Positions 1 through 13,300 of a stretch of 64,000 nt of DNA are shown in pieces; position 1 is the first letter of the stretch, and the number at the start of each line of letters is the position of its first letter. Location: positions 25,974,391 through 26,038,390 of the forward strand of contig JACMZG010001913.1 in the NCBI GenBank assembly GCA_018340805.1, given 5' to 3'. The position numbers and the translations under genes are program-made. Below the pieces are notes generated by a model. The model saw nothing but the letters and a program-made list of their open reading frames with translations. It did not search any database and was not told the origin of the DNA. Source of the DNA: Microvelia longipes (taxonomy: Eukaryota; Arthropoda; Insecta; Hemiptera; Veliidae).

Positions 1-2332
1 CTTCGCTTGTATCATGTTGTTTTGATTCTTTTAATTGAAACTTCATTATATTGGTTTTTTAATATTGAGGGAGAGGGAGTTCTCATCACACCAGCTTTTA
101 ATTCTATTAATATTAAGTTCTGCTAGTTGATATGAATTTTGGAGTGAGTTAGATGAGCACAATGGGTGGAGTCGTCACAAGCCAACTATTTCCGCACCCC
201 TCAGGAATATTAAAAATGTCATTTACATATTATTAAAAAAACGGGTCGAGAACCGTCCCCTGGGGTATTGAGTAGCTTGAGAATTTAGCGGAACTTAAAT
301 TTTGGCAGAATTTGACAATTTGAGGTCGGTCAGGTAACTAGCAAACCACTTAAACATTGTCCCTCTGATACCTAATTTACTTAATTTTTGTAACAACAAT
401 TTTAGAGAAACACTGTCAAAAGCCTTTGCTAGATCTAGGAAGATGGCTACAGGTTTCCTACCCTCGTCTAATTCTTTATTAATAAAAGTAATTACATGTG
501 ATATGGCATCTTGAGTGCTCCGTCCCTCTCGAAAACCATACTGGTTCTTATGTACTTTTGAGTGAGTTTCAAGGAACTCAACCAGTTGTTTCTTGACCAT
601 TTTTTCTAAAATTTTTGCGAGACTTGGTAAGAGTGAAATGGGTCGGTAATTGGTGGGCAGAGTAACATCACCACTTTTATACAGAGGAACAATTAGAGCA
701 GGTTTTAACACGTCTGGAAAAATACCTTTATTTAAGCTTAAAGATGCAATATGGTAAATGGCTTTATTAACTGATCTTTATACTTTTAAACAGATTTGAG
801 TTGATACCATCTAGTCCGGGAGCTGAACCTCCTTTTAATTGATCTATGGCATTTTTTACATCATTTTCAATGATGTAGCATCTCTCCCAGGTATCACCAG
901 ACGTGTTTTCCACCCCCTCCAATCGTTGCCCTATAGCATGGTCGTCATCATTACTTTTATCTTTTTCTATGCTGGCAGCATTTTTTTCACCTACAGATAT
1001 AAAGTGGTCAGAGAATGCTTCTGCTCCTTCTAACGGATTAGTATTTAAACAGATAGTTTTATATTTATAGTTAAGTTTTTCTGTTATATTTTTATTTGTA
1101 GAAGCATTTCTGCCACTTTCTTGGTTAATTAGTTTCCAAATTTTTGCCAGATCATTGTTGTAGGATTCAATTTTATTTTGGTAATATTTATTTTTCGTTT
1201 CTTTTATTAATTTTTGTAATTTGTTTGAGAATTTTTTAAAATAAATCTTTAAATCTTGGTTGTATGGCTGTTTTTTTTTAATTTCCTAGCTAGTTTTTCT
1301 TTTTTCCTTATCGAGACAACAAGTCCAGTTGTAATCCATGGCTTTAGTTTCATATGTTTTTTCTTTTGACAAGTTACAACTTGCTGACTTGTTGTCTTGA
1401 AGATTTCTAAAAATTTAACTGTGGCACTATTTACGTTATTGTCACTAGTTACGTCAGTCCACGTTTCATTGTTTAGTAAGACTAATAACTGATCATGGTT
1501 GGTTATGGTTTTGGTGTTTTTACATAAGTATTGTTTACAAGGTAAGCTGTGTTGATCTATATCAACATTTAACAGAGTGGAGTAATGATCAGTTATATTG
1601 GTCTTTAAAACCATAGCAGTGGAATTCAGGAACAATTTACCTTTTACTAAAATGTGATCAATAGTAGTTGCTGTTGTACTAGTTATTCTAGTTGGAGTGG
1701 ATATAAGACTATGATATCTTGAACTAGTAATCAGGTCTAAATAATCGTTTTCATCAGGTAAAAGTATCCTGTTATCATTTTCATTTATATTAATATTAAT
1801 GTCACCTACAATATTAATATTGTAGAATTGCGATATTAGTGTCTCTTTTAAATTTATCTAGGAGTTTAATAAATTCCTTTAAAAAATCATTAATTGATTT
1901 ATTTGGGGACCTGTACAGCGCTATGATACTTATGCCTTTGCTTTTGAGTACTATGCAATTAGTTTCTGTTTCAAATTTATATTCTTCCACGTCTAGAATA
2001 ATGTTATTTTTTACAAAGACAACAATACCACTATTTTGGTTGAAATTGTGAGCAGTTGAACAAGTCTTATAGCCATCTAGTTTGTACATCTCGGCCACTG
2101 TGCCGGCAAGCCATGCCTCTGATAGGATAATAATATCAAATTTCTGTTTTACGTCAGTTATCAAAATACATAATTTGTCAAGGTTTCTTGCAATGCTTCT
2201 GATGTTCATTTGAAATATGTTGAACTTTCCTGGCAATTCCGGTACAATGTTGTTAAGAGAAATAATATTTTCTATTACTAGATTGCCAGAACATTTATTG
2301 TTTTCCACTTGTAACATATTAAGGAGATCCAT
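1..2332 (-). pseudogene. LINE ORF2: endonuclease and reverse transcriptase, frameshifted and cut by window edge
   Basis: The endonuclease begins at 2332. FNIFQMNIRSIARNLDKL, IIILSEAWL, and IIALYRSPN are the typical N-terminal and central endonuclease blocks. A frame change near 1815 leads to a block with DYLDLI, TPTRIT, TIDHI and ITDHYSTLL, the endonuclease C-terminal region. After the linker (1249-1635), the RT is clearest at 295-711: LYKSGDVTLPTNYRPISLLP, QYGFREGRST and motif A FLDLAKAFDSV. Below 295 the match goes on in shifted frames with YSIPQGTVL, YVNDIFNI and a degenerate CDDST at the FADDT position. At least three frame changes are needed, so the copy is dead. Confidence 0.8.
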
Positions 2333-2603
2333 TTTCCTTCAAATGATCACCAGAGGCCTTTCAAGAAATCCCCCAAAAAAAGAAAAGAAATAAAAAACTT
2401 TCTATAGAAATAAAAAACAACTTATAAAAATATCCTTCTTTTAATTTAAAAAAAAAATAAAACAATTTTAGTATAAGAATATTCTGTCCTTAAAAGGACA
2501 AATTACTTAAAAAAATAAATGAGATCAAAAAAAAATATTAGGTGCTGTAAATTCTGTAGATGAATGCTTCTCCAGAAAATATAACTTTGCTGTTGAATCT
2601 GCC

Positions 2604-3671
2604 TTACAATTTACTCAAGTCTTCTGGTTTTCTCACGGTTATGATTGGGGTTCCAGGGGATTTTCTAGCCAAGATCCGTCCTTCTTGGAACCAAACAAAT
2701 TGATAAGATTTTGGTTTAGCTTCAGTCCATGTAGCATCTAGAAGATCTTTGAAGTACTTTGTGAGGTGGTCGCTGACCTTAATCTGGCTTTCTTCGACGT
2801 TAGGAAGTATCAAAAGAGAAGATAACGCGGTTTTTGATATAATTGACCCTTCAGCGTTTACAGATTGACTTTGTTCAGTTGTTTTCACTAGTGAAGCGGC
2901 AGTTTATTTAAATAGAGCTTTCCATGAGTCCCGCTTAACTCTCCTAACAAATTTTATTATAATTGGTTTGATGCCTTTACCAGATTTTGTGGCCAATTGA
3001 TGGGCTACACTTATTTCATTTTCGATATTTTTAAAGCCAATTTTTTCAGAAATCGCTATGATTATATCATACACGGACTCGTTAGGAGTGGCTGGTACAC
3101 CAGTAATTATAAGATTGTCGCGTCTGGAGTATTGTTGTGAGTCGTTGTTGCTAGCTTTTAAGATGTTAGTTGCACTTTTCTCAGTTTTCAATCCATTTTC
3201 TAGTGCTATGACTTGTTCTTCAAGGTTACTAACCTTAGATGTTAGATTTTGGATCTTATCATGCGCACTTTCTAACGATACGGCTTGTCCGTCAACAGTT
3301 AATTTGTACTGTTGCAGGAGTTCAAAATGTTTGTTGAAAGATGTAGTAATGAAAGATTTCAGGTCAGTAATTGAGTCCGGAACTGAATCTGTATTGAAAG
3401 ATTTGATTACCTGACACTCCGGGCACTTCCAGTCATTAATTTTTTTTTCGTTTTCTAATTTTAAGTAATTGTCTTCATTTATTGAGCATTTTTCATTCAC
3501 ATGAAAAACTCTGTAGCACGAACTGCACTGAATGCTCTTGTTTTTTCTCAATATGGCTTCAAGGCATTTTATACACTTCATATTATTTATTTGTGTGACT
3601 AATGAAAATTGAAAATTTGATATTTTTGTTTTTAAAAGTATACTACTTTCACAATTTACAATTATTACCAC
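2604..3671 (-). pseudogene. LINE ORF1 protein (PHD-like zinc finger, coiled coil, RRM-like), one nonsense codon
   Basis: About 355 codons in one frame, interrupted by a single TAA at 2906-2904 just after an LFK tripeptide. The frame continues on the far side to 2604. Near the N-terminus is a Cys-x2-Cys, Cys-x2-Cys, His/Cys, Cys-x2-Cys array (KCIKC, QCSSC, FHVNEKC, WKCPEC) like the PHD-type finger of CR1-like ORF1 proteins. A heptad-rich coiled coil follows (around SKVSNLEEQVIALENG). Then comes a QQYSRRDNLIITGVP block, the start of the RRM-like RNA-binding domain of LINE ORF1 proteins. The C-terminal stretch with FVWFQEGRILARK and IITVRKPEDL matches the usual end of such proteins. In an active element it would coat the element RNA. 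Confidence 0.8.
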
Positions 3672-3859
3672 AAAAATAATTAATTATTGATTAAAAACGG
3701 CAAATTTATGAAAAAAATGATAAAGAAATTAATTTTAGAACAGGTTCAAAGTATAGTAGATGTTGACAGTTCAAGTTTATCTATGAGTTTATCAAGTTGA
3801 ATCTATTGAGTTCAAGTTTATCTATGAGTTCAAGAGTCTGAACTGAACTGAAGTCGTTA

Positions 3860-3900
3860 TTCATCCTGAGATCGCTCGATGCTGCTTAGCCCTTGTGAGT
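3860..3900 (-). repeat. Short fragment of the 5S-like repeat family
   Basis: On the minus strand this carries AAGCAGCATCGAGCG followed by a GATCTCAGGATG tail, the same 5S-like core as in the longer copies. The flanks are not recognisably part of the family. Confidence 0.4.
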
Positions 3901-4312
3901 CGAAAAAACCGATACATAAGCCGTAATGAATTTGGGTTTGGATGGTATAATACCACAAAGGTTTATTTATTGGTAAGGGCGATGCAAATCAGTTGTTGAG
4001 AAAAGGCAATGTCCAAGAAATGGCGCTATTAACACTCTCACACAACCATAAAACTACCAAGATATGGTCTTAAGACACATAAATGGTGCCAGAAATGGCT
4101 GAATGAATAATTAAAAAAAAATAAAATGTAACAATAAATAAAAGATTTTATGGGCCATGAAAAATTACCACAGATTGCTAGTTTACAATTAATTAGCTCG
4201 GCGTTGCCTTATAAATTGTGACTAGCAGTGTGCAATACATTGGTGCGTTGCAGGAGTAGCATAATTTATACACTACAGGGGAACCTTTAAAAAAAGTTTA
4301 ATAGGGTCTCAT

Positions 4313-4313
<1 letters not shown>

Positions 4314-4366
<53 letters not shown>

Positions 4367-4386
4367 TATATATATACACATATACA
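4314..4386. repeat. (TA)n microsatellite
   Basis: An almost pure TA dinucleotide run with one slip, ending in TACACATATACATA variants. Confidence 0.95.
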
Positions 4387-4389
4387 TAT

Positions 4390-7300
4390 ATACATGCATA
4401 TTAGACAACTTAAAATAGATTATAACACCTTTATGCAAAAAGTTTTTACTTTTGACCATTTTCTTTGAATTTTCGATTCCGGTGATGTCTTATGTTCAAA
4501 TACTGGTGAGAATTTACTAGTCTGATGTTTTATTATGTTCAAATACTGATGAGACTTTGCTAGTCCAGTGTTTTCCTCAAATATGAGTATAACTTATTTG
4601 TAATTTATGGTGGTGAGACCTGGAGAGATAGAGATAGGACGGTGTTTCAGAGTAATTTTGGAGTATTGAAGCGTGATATAGTAATTTACAATTCGCCTAA
4701 TTATTCTGCTAATTATTTTCCTAAAGACATGTGTAATAATATGTATGGTCTGTAATGTATTCTTGACCAGTGTTTCCATTCACCTCCTTGTTTAAAAATA
4801 AACTGAACTCAGCCTGCTCTGTCAAAAACCAAATCATCTTCATCCAATTTGACAATTTAAACAAGCACAGCAACTAGGTTTGCACGTCATTAACTAAATA
4901 AATTGACTCAAAATAAATAAATAATAATTTATTATATCTACTATTTACACTAACAATAAATAACTTACAACTTAAAGAACAATTTCCTCTTATAAAGAGA
5001 AAACTGTACAGAATGAGAATAAATACATAGAGTCTACTTAAAACAAATTCCGGGCACTTTCATATCCAATAGGAAATTCAAAAATGTCTCATTTTCTGAA
5101 ACTTCAATCAACGTTTTGAATAATATTGAATATTTTTAATTTAAATGCCACATTATAACTAATTATATAGTTTACAATATACAAAACTAACACTATGCTA
5201 ACTAAAAAATAAATGAATGGTCTTTTGGCACCAATGTCTTTTATATTCATCATATACAGGGTGGAACATTTCAGATGTACCAATATTATTATTCTTAAAA
5301 ATAAGAGAAACAATGATTGTATACTTTCAACAATGGTCTCTAGCCCCAGTAAATTGACTAGTGAGTTCAAATTTACCATTATAATTTTGGTGACCATCAC
5401 CCATGTATTGTACTTTTCTTACAATCCTTGTTAACTGTGAAAAGTTAAGCTAGAACATGATATAATAATGTTTCTTTTGGTAATAAAATTAAATTCTACA
5501 ACATTTTATACCAATACCTACCAAATCATGTAATTATGCTATTGTTTAACATATATTATAGAACCTTTTTGCTAAATACCTCAAGAATTTTTTTTATTTA
5601 TAAAAGTCTATGTATAAAAGTATGTACCTATGTCAAACGATAGCCTGATGAAAAATTACTATATTAGAGTGATATTGGTAACAAATTTTTTAAGATTTAA
5701 TGTTATTTTAAACAAAAGGCCTTGTTTTGGTAAGCTCAAATTTACCAAAAGTGATAATATTAGGGTAATAGACCAAAGTAATAATGGTAAATTTAAACTC
5801 TTAGATTAACCCCATATCCAATTTTTTAAAATGATATTTAAATTTAACTATTTTTGTCATTTCTTAAAGAATAAAAATTAAAGGACTGTTGTGTAATAAA
5901 TCTGTATAACTCTTGCTTTTATTGGGCTCAGACACCGTATTTGAAAGATTGGGACTACTTTTTACTTTTTTTAAAGATTTTATGTTGCATTGCATATAAA
6001 ATGTTTCACCCTCCATAACAATATCATTCTAGCATATCAAGAACTCATTACCATGTCATGGTAATTTCACGACAATACTCATTTTAGGGTCACATCATCA
6101 TGACTTGGTTATGAACACGCCAGTCATATGGATCAAGAGAGTCATAAATACAAAATCCATACTATTATTTCTAAATTTAAACAAAAATTTCATTCTTGAA
6201 GGGACCAGTCGAGCCTATTTAACTTAAAATATTTTCAATGCATGAACTTTTGCACAAGTGACTTTGGATGCACAGTTGAAAATTTACATATTATTTTCTT
6301 CTTTTTTACAATATTATTGCTCATACATTCTTCTTCCTTTTATCTTCATTGCTAAAAAATGGTGGACAGTTTTAAGTTTGATAGTTTTATTCTGATGGCG
6401 TATGTACTCTAAGCCAGACTTATGCCAAAGAAACAAAATCATTTACATTCTTCAGTTAGCACAGCATATAAGTAAAGCTTTTTACTCATCTAAACATACT
6501 TAGCACGAGTAGATAAATTTAATTTAAATAAAAAAACATACATGAATTAAAACAAAATAAATAATTACTAATATAATGAATAGACTGGGGTTTCGCTAAG
6601 ACTAATATTATTCTAAAGATATTTAAAATAATTAATGTATTTAAATTTTATTATTTTATAATAATTAAATAATAAATTCAGTTAATAATTAGTAAATAAA
6701 AGCCTGACATATTTAATTCAATGTTAGGAAGTTGTTATTATAAACTATGTCAATAATTTGATTTTCTAAAAGAGAAAATTTAGTAACATTTTAGTTGACT
6801 ACATTATATTAGGCTAAAGTACACCATTGGACTAAAGCCATTACGGCACCACAACTTAAGTTGGTTTGAATGAAATAATTAAAATTATTATAAATAGTAA
6901 ATTATCGCATGTATCTTTGTTGCATGTATCTTTGTATGCAATAAATGGTTATTTATTTATTTATTTTACATTATGTTAGTAATTTGTTTAAAGTTAATAG
7001 TGAAGTCAATTAAATAGTTACTAAATTTCACTATTAGGCCATTATTACGTCATCTTATGGAAAACATTAGTCCAATAATTTGTACACAATCACTTCTATT
7101 TATGCTAGGTTTAACCAAGTAATAACCAAAAATAGAAATATTAACCTCTTCTAGCTTTAGAAGCTGTAAAGGGTTGATACTAAACATTTTGGGATTGATA
7201 CTAAAAAATTTTGGGTCTGTGCTAAAAATATTTAGTAGGTACCATGAAAAAATTAGGCTGTTTAAGCTGTATAGGTTTGGTATGGTTGATAATAAATAAT

Positions 7301-9300
7301 ATTTCTATAATATCTTTTAATCAACTTGACTGATGAATAAGGGGTACCCCTCCCCCCCTAAATATAAGCAAATAAAATAATTAAATGAAATATTTAATAT
7401 ATATTACATTTAATTACTCTTATCATATGATTTTTTGTTAATATTAAAATCAATTGCTTATTACTAGTTCATTATAACTTAATACTTTACCAATAAGATT
7501 TTAGCGCAATTAATGCTTTTTATTTTTTTATGTTTAATAGATCATAGTTGATACAATTTTAATTAAAGTTACCAACCTTATTATGAGCTAACATAATAAA
7601 TAAAAGCCTATAATATTGATATTATGTTATCATGTCTTTATTTCAAAAGCAAAGCAGTAAAACATGTTTAGGTGAGGCGTTGTAATAAATTGAAGGTAAT
7701 TTACAACATTGAAACCAAGGATTATACAACAAATGATTACATAAAAGTCCTTAATCTTTTTATATAATAAATACCTAAGCTTTTGACTAAAAATTGGTCA
7801 ACATCAGAGTTTAACTAATATAAACAATAAAAATAAAAAAAAACACAATTTACAAAATACTTTAATCAATATAAGTTGTTTGTATTAGTATTTAAAAATA
7901 CTTCAAAATCTTGTTACAGAAAACATAGTTTACCAATCCATACCAAGGTGCAATATAAAGTAGTTTGTCAATTGTGATTTTTATTCTATAATTTATAAAA
8001 TTCTGATGATGGCTGATTTTTAATCAAAAGTTTAGTTATTTATTACAAAAAAAAAACAATAAAGGATTTTGCCGTAATTATTTATTACATTTGTTACAAT
8101 TATTTATTACATTATAAGTCCATAAAAAATAAACATTTATGTAATCTAAAAATAAGTTGTACTTTTTGGGCAACTTATTTTTTTCATAGGCATCAATTAC
8201 CTTCACCCCCTCATTGTGACTATGCATAAGATTGCCACTAAACATGCCATGTATGGTAAGGCATTAAATCATGGAAAAAATATTATACATAATTTTCTTA
8301 CAAATCAAATAATTACCAAGTGGAAACAAATTAATTTTCCAATGCACCTCCTCAAATGAGAAAAAATGTAAAAATATGAGAAATAAATAAAAGTTAAAAT
8401 TTTACATGAGAAAATTTTTAAATAAACATTAGAATCTATAAAATAATAATATCAAACTTGAAACATATGGGTCTATAGATTCTTATTTATCTTTTAATAC
8501 ATTCTTTTAAAAATAAATATAATAATTTAACTATTAAAAAATTAAATAATAATAATAAAATTCCATCGCCTCCAAAAAGCCCTTGAGTAAGAGCCGAGGA
8601 GAAGGGATTTTATTCATCTTAAATTAGAATATATAAATAAATAAAACAATAAATATATGTACAAATAATTTATCTTTAAATATACTTGAAAATTTACAAT
8701 AAAAAGTAAATTTTGTGTATGAAACATGGTTACATATTTGGTGAAATATACTCTTAAATATAGCTAATATACACTGGCAGTTTTTAGTTTAATTTTAAAC
8801 ATATTTTTTAATTTTGTTTTTAATTTGGAAAAAATTAACATTTTCACATATATGTTATATACAGATTAACATAATTTACCTACACAGGTAAATTTATAGA
8901 TAATACAACAAACATAAATCTCTGGTAGGGGTAATTCCCAAAATATGTAATATTGTTACCTGTTATTTCATGCCTTCTTCAATATTTTGAGTTAAATGAT
9001 CTGGTCATTTTTACTGGAAGCCATGACGAACGCACATAAAGTCTAATTGTATTTCCATTATTATTTTCACAAAAATGCAAAAAAGCAATGTGGACAGTTA
9101 GATCTATAATTATTCACATTGCATGCAATATATACAAAATAAAACACACTTAGATACACCTGTTAAAAATAGATGATGTAGGTGCATAGAAAGCTTGTTA
9201 GTCTAACATATAATTTGCCGTGGTATAGAACATCAGACTAAACCCGCAACAATGTCATGGATTGCAGATTAGTCTAACTCAGTTATTAAGAACCTTTTAG
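4390..9300. other. AT-rich stretch without recognisable gene
   Basis: About 4.9 kb of AT-rich DNA. Open frames are short and none resembles a known protein or has exon-like composition. Near 6895-6965 a duplicated short segment followed by GCAATAAATGG and an ATTT run looks like a LINE 3' tail, but no coding part precedes it. A repeat copy at 7936-8080 is listed separately. Confidence 0.5.
7936..8080 (+). repeat. Interspersed repeat shared with 16508-16720
   Basis: The segment from CCATACCAAGGTGCAATA through TTCTGATGATG to the TTTAGTTA and AGGA blocks occurs again, in the same order, at about 16540-16720. The copies differ by scattered substitutions and small indels. Confidence 0.6.
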
Positions 9301-9311
9301 CTAGAAATATG

Positions 9312-9870
9312 TGAACCTCCTCTATGAGTAATATTTATAGGGTTATAATAAATCAGTTTATAGTAGTCTGCTTATCACGAATTGTTTGCGTTCCGTTTTG
9401 TATTATAGACGTTGGAATATGTAAGTAGTAATTTTTAACTGATTTTAACTTAATATAATTTATTATATTATGTTAATAGTCAAAGGTGTTCGTTCACATT
9501 TTCGATGTTTCAAAATTAAATTGATAGGGCCCCTCTATGCCTAATTGCATGAAATATTTTAATATAAAAAATATTTTAATGTAAAAAATGATTAATAATG
9601 TATAAATAAATGAATTTATTATTTTTTATATTCGCAATCGCGAACTCTCATTTCTGAAAGATCCCTTTATTTGAATATCACACAGCATATGAGGTGGTAG
9701 TATGTAGGTCAGCTTGGTAGTCATCTCGGTCAGAAGAAACTCATTGAAACCCTAGAGATAATATTACTAGAAAAGCCTAATCGGTTAAAATATGGAACAT
9801 CGAAAAAGTAACCTAAACACAATTATACACGATTACAAGCGTAATCATTTAAACAGTACAAAATTATAGT
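9312..9870. repeat. Possible old fragments of the 8-bp-TSD MITE family
   Basis: 9312-9360 resembles the inner right part of the MITEs at 12600 and 13332, read on the minus strand (AACCTC...GGTTATAATAAATCA). About 9787-9870 resembles their left part on the plus strand (GGAACATCGAAAAAGTAACC). The intervening DNA does not match and no termini are visible, so these may be rearranged relics. Confidence 0.3.
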
Positions 9871-10159
9871 AATGCTTACTAACGGAACGTTTAAGTAGAA
9901 TTGGTAAAACATTTTTACCAATATAACACAAAACTCAAACAATGTGCCAGTGATATTCAATCACCTTAACACATAGCACACTCTTGGAATTGGTTACTCT
10001 TATTATTCTTGGAGTTTTAGTCAGTAGTAGTTCTATGCCACGATGTCTTTTACTTTCAAGCTAAGATCAGGTACCTCCTTATAAAAGGAGTCAATCAATA
10101 TTTTCATTAAATAAAGTTTAAAATTATGTGAGTGGGTTTCTGTTCAGAAAGCGGAAGAT

Positions 10160-10301
10160 TTATTCCGTAATGACAGAACAAGACGGGTAGAGTACCAAAC
10201 AGCTCTTCATGTCCTGTCCGTCGCGAGCAGCTTGCACGTACTTGTAGAACCTCTGTACAGCTGGATTCGAGTAGGTTGGTTTCTGAAGTTCAGATGCGTC
10301 C
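10160..10301 (-). CDS. Host gene terminal coding exon D
   Basis: Acceptor TGTTACAG before 10301. The first base completes an Arg codon (AG|G). It encodes DASELQKPTYSNPAVQRFYK, then YVQAARDGQDMKS and the second cysteine pair CLVLYPSC, then SVITE and TAA at 10162-10160. No single polyadenylation signal stands out on the minus strand just below; a TTTATT (AATAAA on the minus strand) lies near 9666. Confidence 0.85.
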
Positions 10302-13300
10302 CTGTAACATTAAAAGAAATATTTTTACATGATTTTTGCAATGTAAATAGAAAACTTGGGATAATAATAGTAATTGTAAAATTCATCGGTGAAGTGACAG
10401 TTAGCTTAGAAAGTAAGCAACTCCGTTGTACCTTGACTGTTGAATTCATAAGATTAAAGATAAAATTCTATAGCTTATGAAAAGTGTGGAAATAACATGT
10501 CTAATCGACAGATGGGCGGTAACTTCACTAGTACAAAAAAAGTAAGAACGAGGCGTGTCCTTATAGAATTAATGCAAGTCTTAAAATAAACATCATTGAC
10601 TACGAATTAATTATTCGTGGACTTGATGTTACTTCTATAATATAAAATGAATATACCCACATAGTATGTACTATATTTACATGTCACTTTTACTCGAAAA
10701 ACGCTTAAACAATTTTGGCTAACTGTCCCCTGCGTGGGAAAGGTGAATAGACCTTTCATCTGTTTGTACACACAGATTTGGTTTCTTGTATGAAAGGGAA
10801 CTTGCATTTCTTAGTTGGTGAGACATCCTCCGGTGTATCAACCATCCCGAGACTTCTGGAAGAGGTGGCTCCTACAGGCCAGAAGGAAGTAATCTACGCA
10901 GGCTAAGGAAATCAGGCCTGCCAAGAAGAGGTCAACATGGCCTATTAGCCCGACATAGCTTATGAACACAATTACTTCTTCTTTTCTACTAATTTCCTTT
11001 AGGGCTCAAACAACAGGTTACATTAAAGAATGTTTGTCCCCGGCAGTCAAGTGACATTTCTATATATTTCGACGTTAGAAATTACACTCTAATGGAGTGT
11101 TTAATGTTAATGTTTAATGTTACATGCAATTAAAAGTTGCATTTAGTTTTAGATTGCTTCAACCAGCTAAATGGTAGGGCATGACACTCCTTTCTCTATA
11201 ATAGTTGGTCTTTGATCTCAAGTGAATATGATAAATCCAACAGGCGCAAACATCTTCTGAACACATTATCTGAAAATCCATGAGATCAATTCTGAAGCTA
11301 AGTCAAATGTACCTGGATAGTTGAGCAGACACGAGGTTACTATGAGGCGAGAACCTATCAGGCGCCTTGTACATGGAACAAACCAACCTTTCTTTACAAC
11401 CTTCTTCAGTAAAACCAAGTTGATTGAATATTTCGTCTAACTTGGTCAATATGGGTGTGTAGAAAGGGTCGTATATCGGACTTCCCATGGACAACGTTCC
11501 TTTCACGTTGTTGTTGTTGTCGTAAACCTAAAACACAACAAACACACTAGTAGTATCAAGGTACATGTCTAGACGGCTAAAATATAATATCGATCAGGAT
11601 TGAAAGAATTTGGAAGCAACGAAAATACAAATATTTATATTTTGTCTTTTATACATTCCTATTGTATTATAACGTTATATTACTTATAGTTTATATGTTG
11701 GTGTAAAAATGAATGGACTATTAAAGGGAGAGGGCTAGGGGCAATTAATGCCAAATTATAAGATTGGGATCATCAAAAGTACAAGTGAATGAGGTTTCAA
11801 GATAATTTCGATATATTGTATGTTCTTTTTAAACAGAATTTGCAAAATCACAACATACAAAAACAAATGCTCCTACTTTTTGTTTATTTGTTTTAATTCA
11901 AATCGAGACATTTCAACCTTATGTTTATTAGATAATCATTTTTTGTCTATTATTATACCTTTACCATATCCTGATGCCTATAGTAATATTATTACTATGA
12001 ATTACTATTATTATTATACTATCTACTATTATTACTACTACTATTACTACTATTATTATTACTATCAATCACTTATATAATTACATTTGAACATAATTTT
12101 ATGATCTTCTTTTAGCCCATGGTATCATTTTCTTTATTTTGTAAAAACTTAAAAATTGTTACTTTTGTTATAATTATTATAAAAGTGTTTTTATGTGTTA
12201 TATATATTTTTTAATTGGGCTAAATGAGCCCGTTACCATATATGTAAATAAACAAATGAGATAGCACCTCGCTTTGCTAACCTAAATTTTGGTTATCATA
12301 AAAAAAAGTTTGACAACATCGTTTATCATTTTAAACCTCCGCCTCCCGGTAACCTCTGAACTGATACTAATTACGCCACTGGTCTAGGGTTATAAACTAT
12401 ATTTATTGATAATTAATACTGATTAGACCCATAGTACTGAGGAATTTTTGTCGTAAAACATATCGCCCATATATTTTCGTCTTAAAGGAATTTTCCCGCA
12501 TAAGCTTTCGTCTTAAAGGATTTCGCGCAACTTTCGTCCTAAAGCATATCGCCCATATGCTTTCGTTTTAAAGGAGGTCGCGCAACATTCGTCCTGAAGC
12601 ATAGAGATGTTATAATTAGAGGGTCCCTGTAGGTAAAATTTTGAAACATCGAAAAAGTTACCTGATCACCTTCGCTTATAAATATAATCTAACTATCAGT
12701 ACAAAATAACAATAACTTTTATAGTAAAACGCTAAAAATATAATCAAAACATAAAACATGTGTGGGCAGCCGAAAACAATTAATTTATGATAACCTTAAA
12801 TCACTCACGAAGGTTTCAATGAGGTTACACAGAGCCCCTGAGAGCCCTAAAAAGATGTTTCAGGCTACTTAATGTATTGAGATAGGCAATGCTCTCTCTA
12901 TAGTATAAATCTCTATGTCCTAAAGCATCTCGCCCATATACTTTCGTCGCAGTATTGTAAACAGTTATATTTAGTTTAATACTAATCGCACCTGCTACAA
13001 TAATTACAATATGCGTTAAAGCGTAAATAATAACAACTTTCATTCGTGCTATTGGAGTGTCGGCAATATAAAACTATAATGCGTTTAATACCATACAATT
13101 CAACTAAATAAATATAGGGGACAATTCATACGCAACTTATTTGCATACAATCAGATTATAAAGGTAATGATATTTAATCTATAAGAAATGTTTTCTTGGT
13201 TCATTGAATTCTCACAATAATAAAGGAAAAAAAATAAAAGTGATATCAATTACAGGAAAAGTAGCTGTTATAGGAATTCCTTGTAATAGGATAAACACCT

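Larger units (their letters stand above)
1..3671 (-). mobile_element. CR1/jockey-like non-LTR retrotransposon (LINE), decayed, 3' part beyond window
   Basis: Reading from 3671 down to 1, the order is ORF1 (zinc finger, coiled coil, RRM-like), then an apurinic-type endonuclease, a linker, and a reverse transcriptase whose motifs continue to the window edge. This is the usual order of two-ORF LINEs of the CR1/jockey group. Several frameshifts and in-frame stops show it is not active. Its 5' end was not fixed; it lies at or a little above 3671. Its 3' end lies outside the window. The subfamily call is inference. Confidence 0.85.

Noticed and set aside
11820..12080. Open frame ending in a long tyrosine run
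   Set aside because: The tyrosines are a translated TAT/TAC microsatellite.
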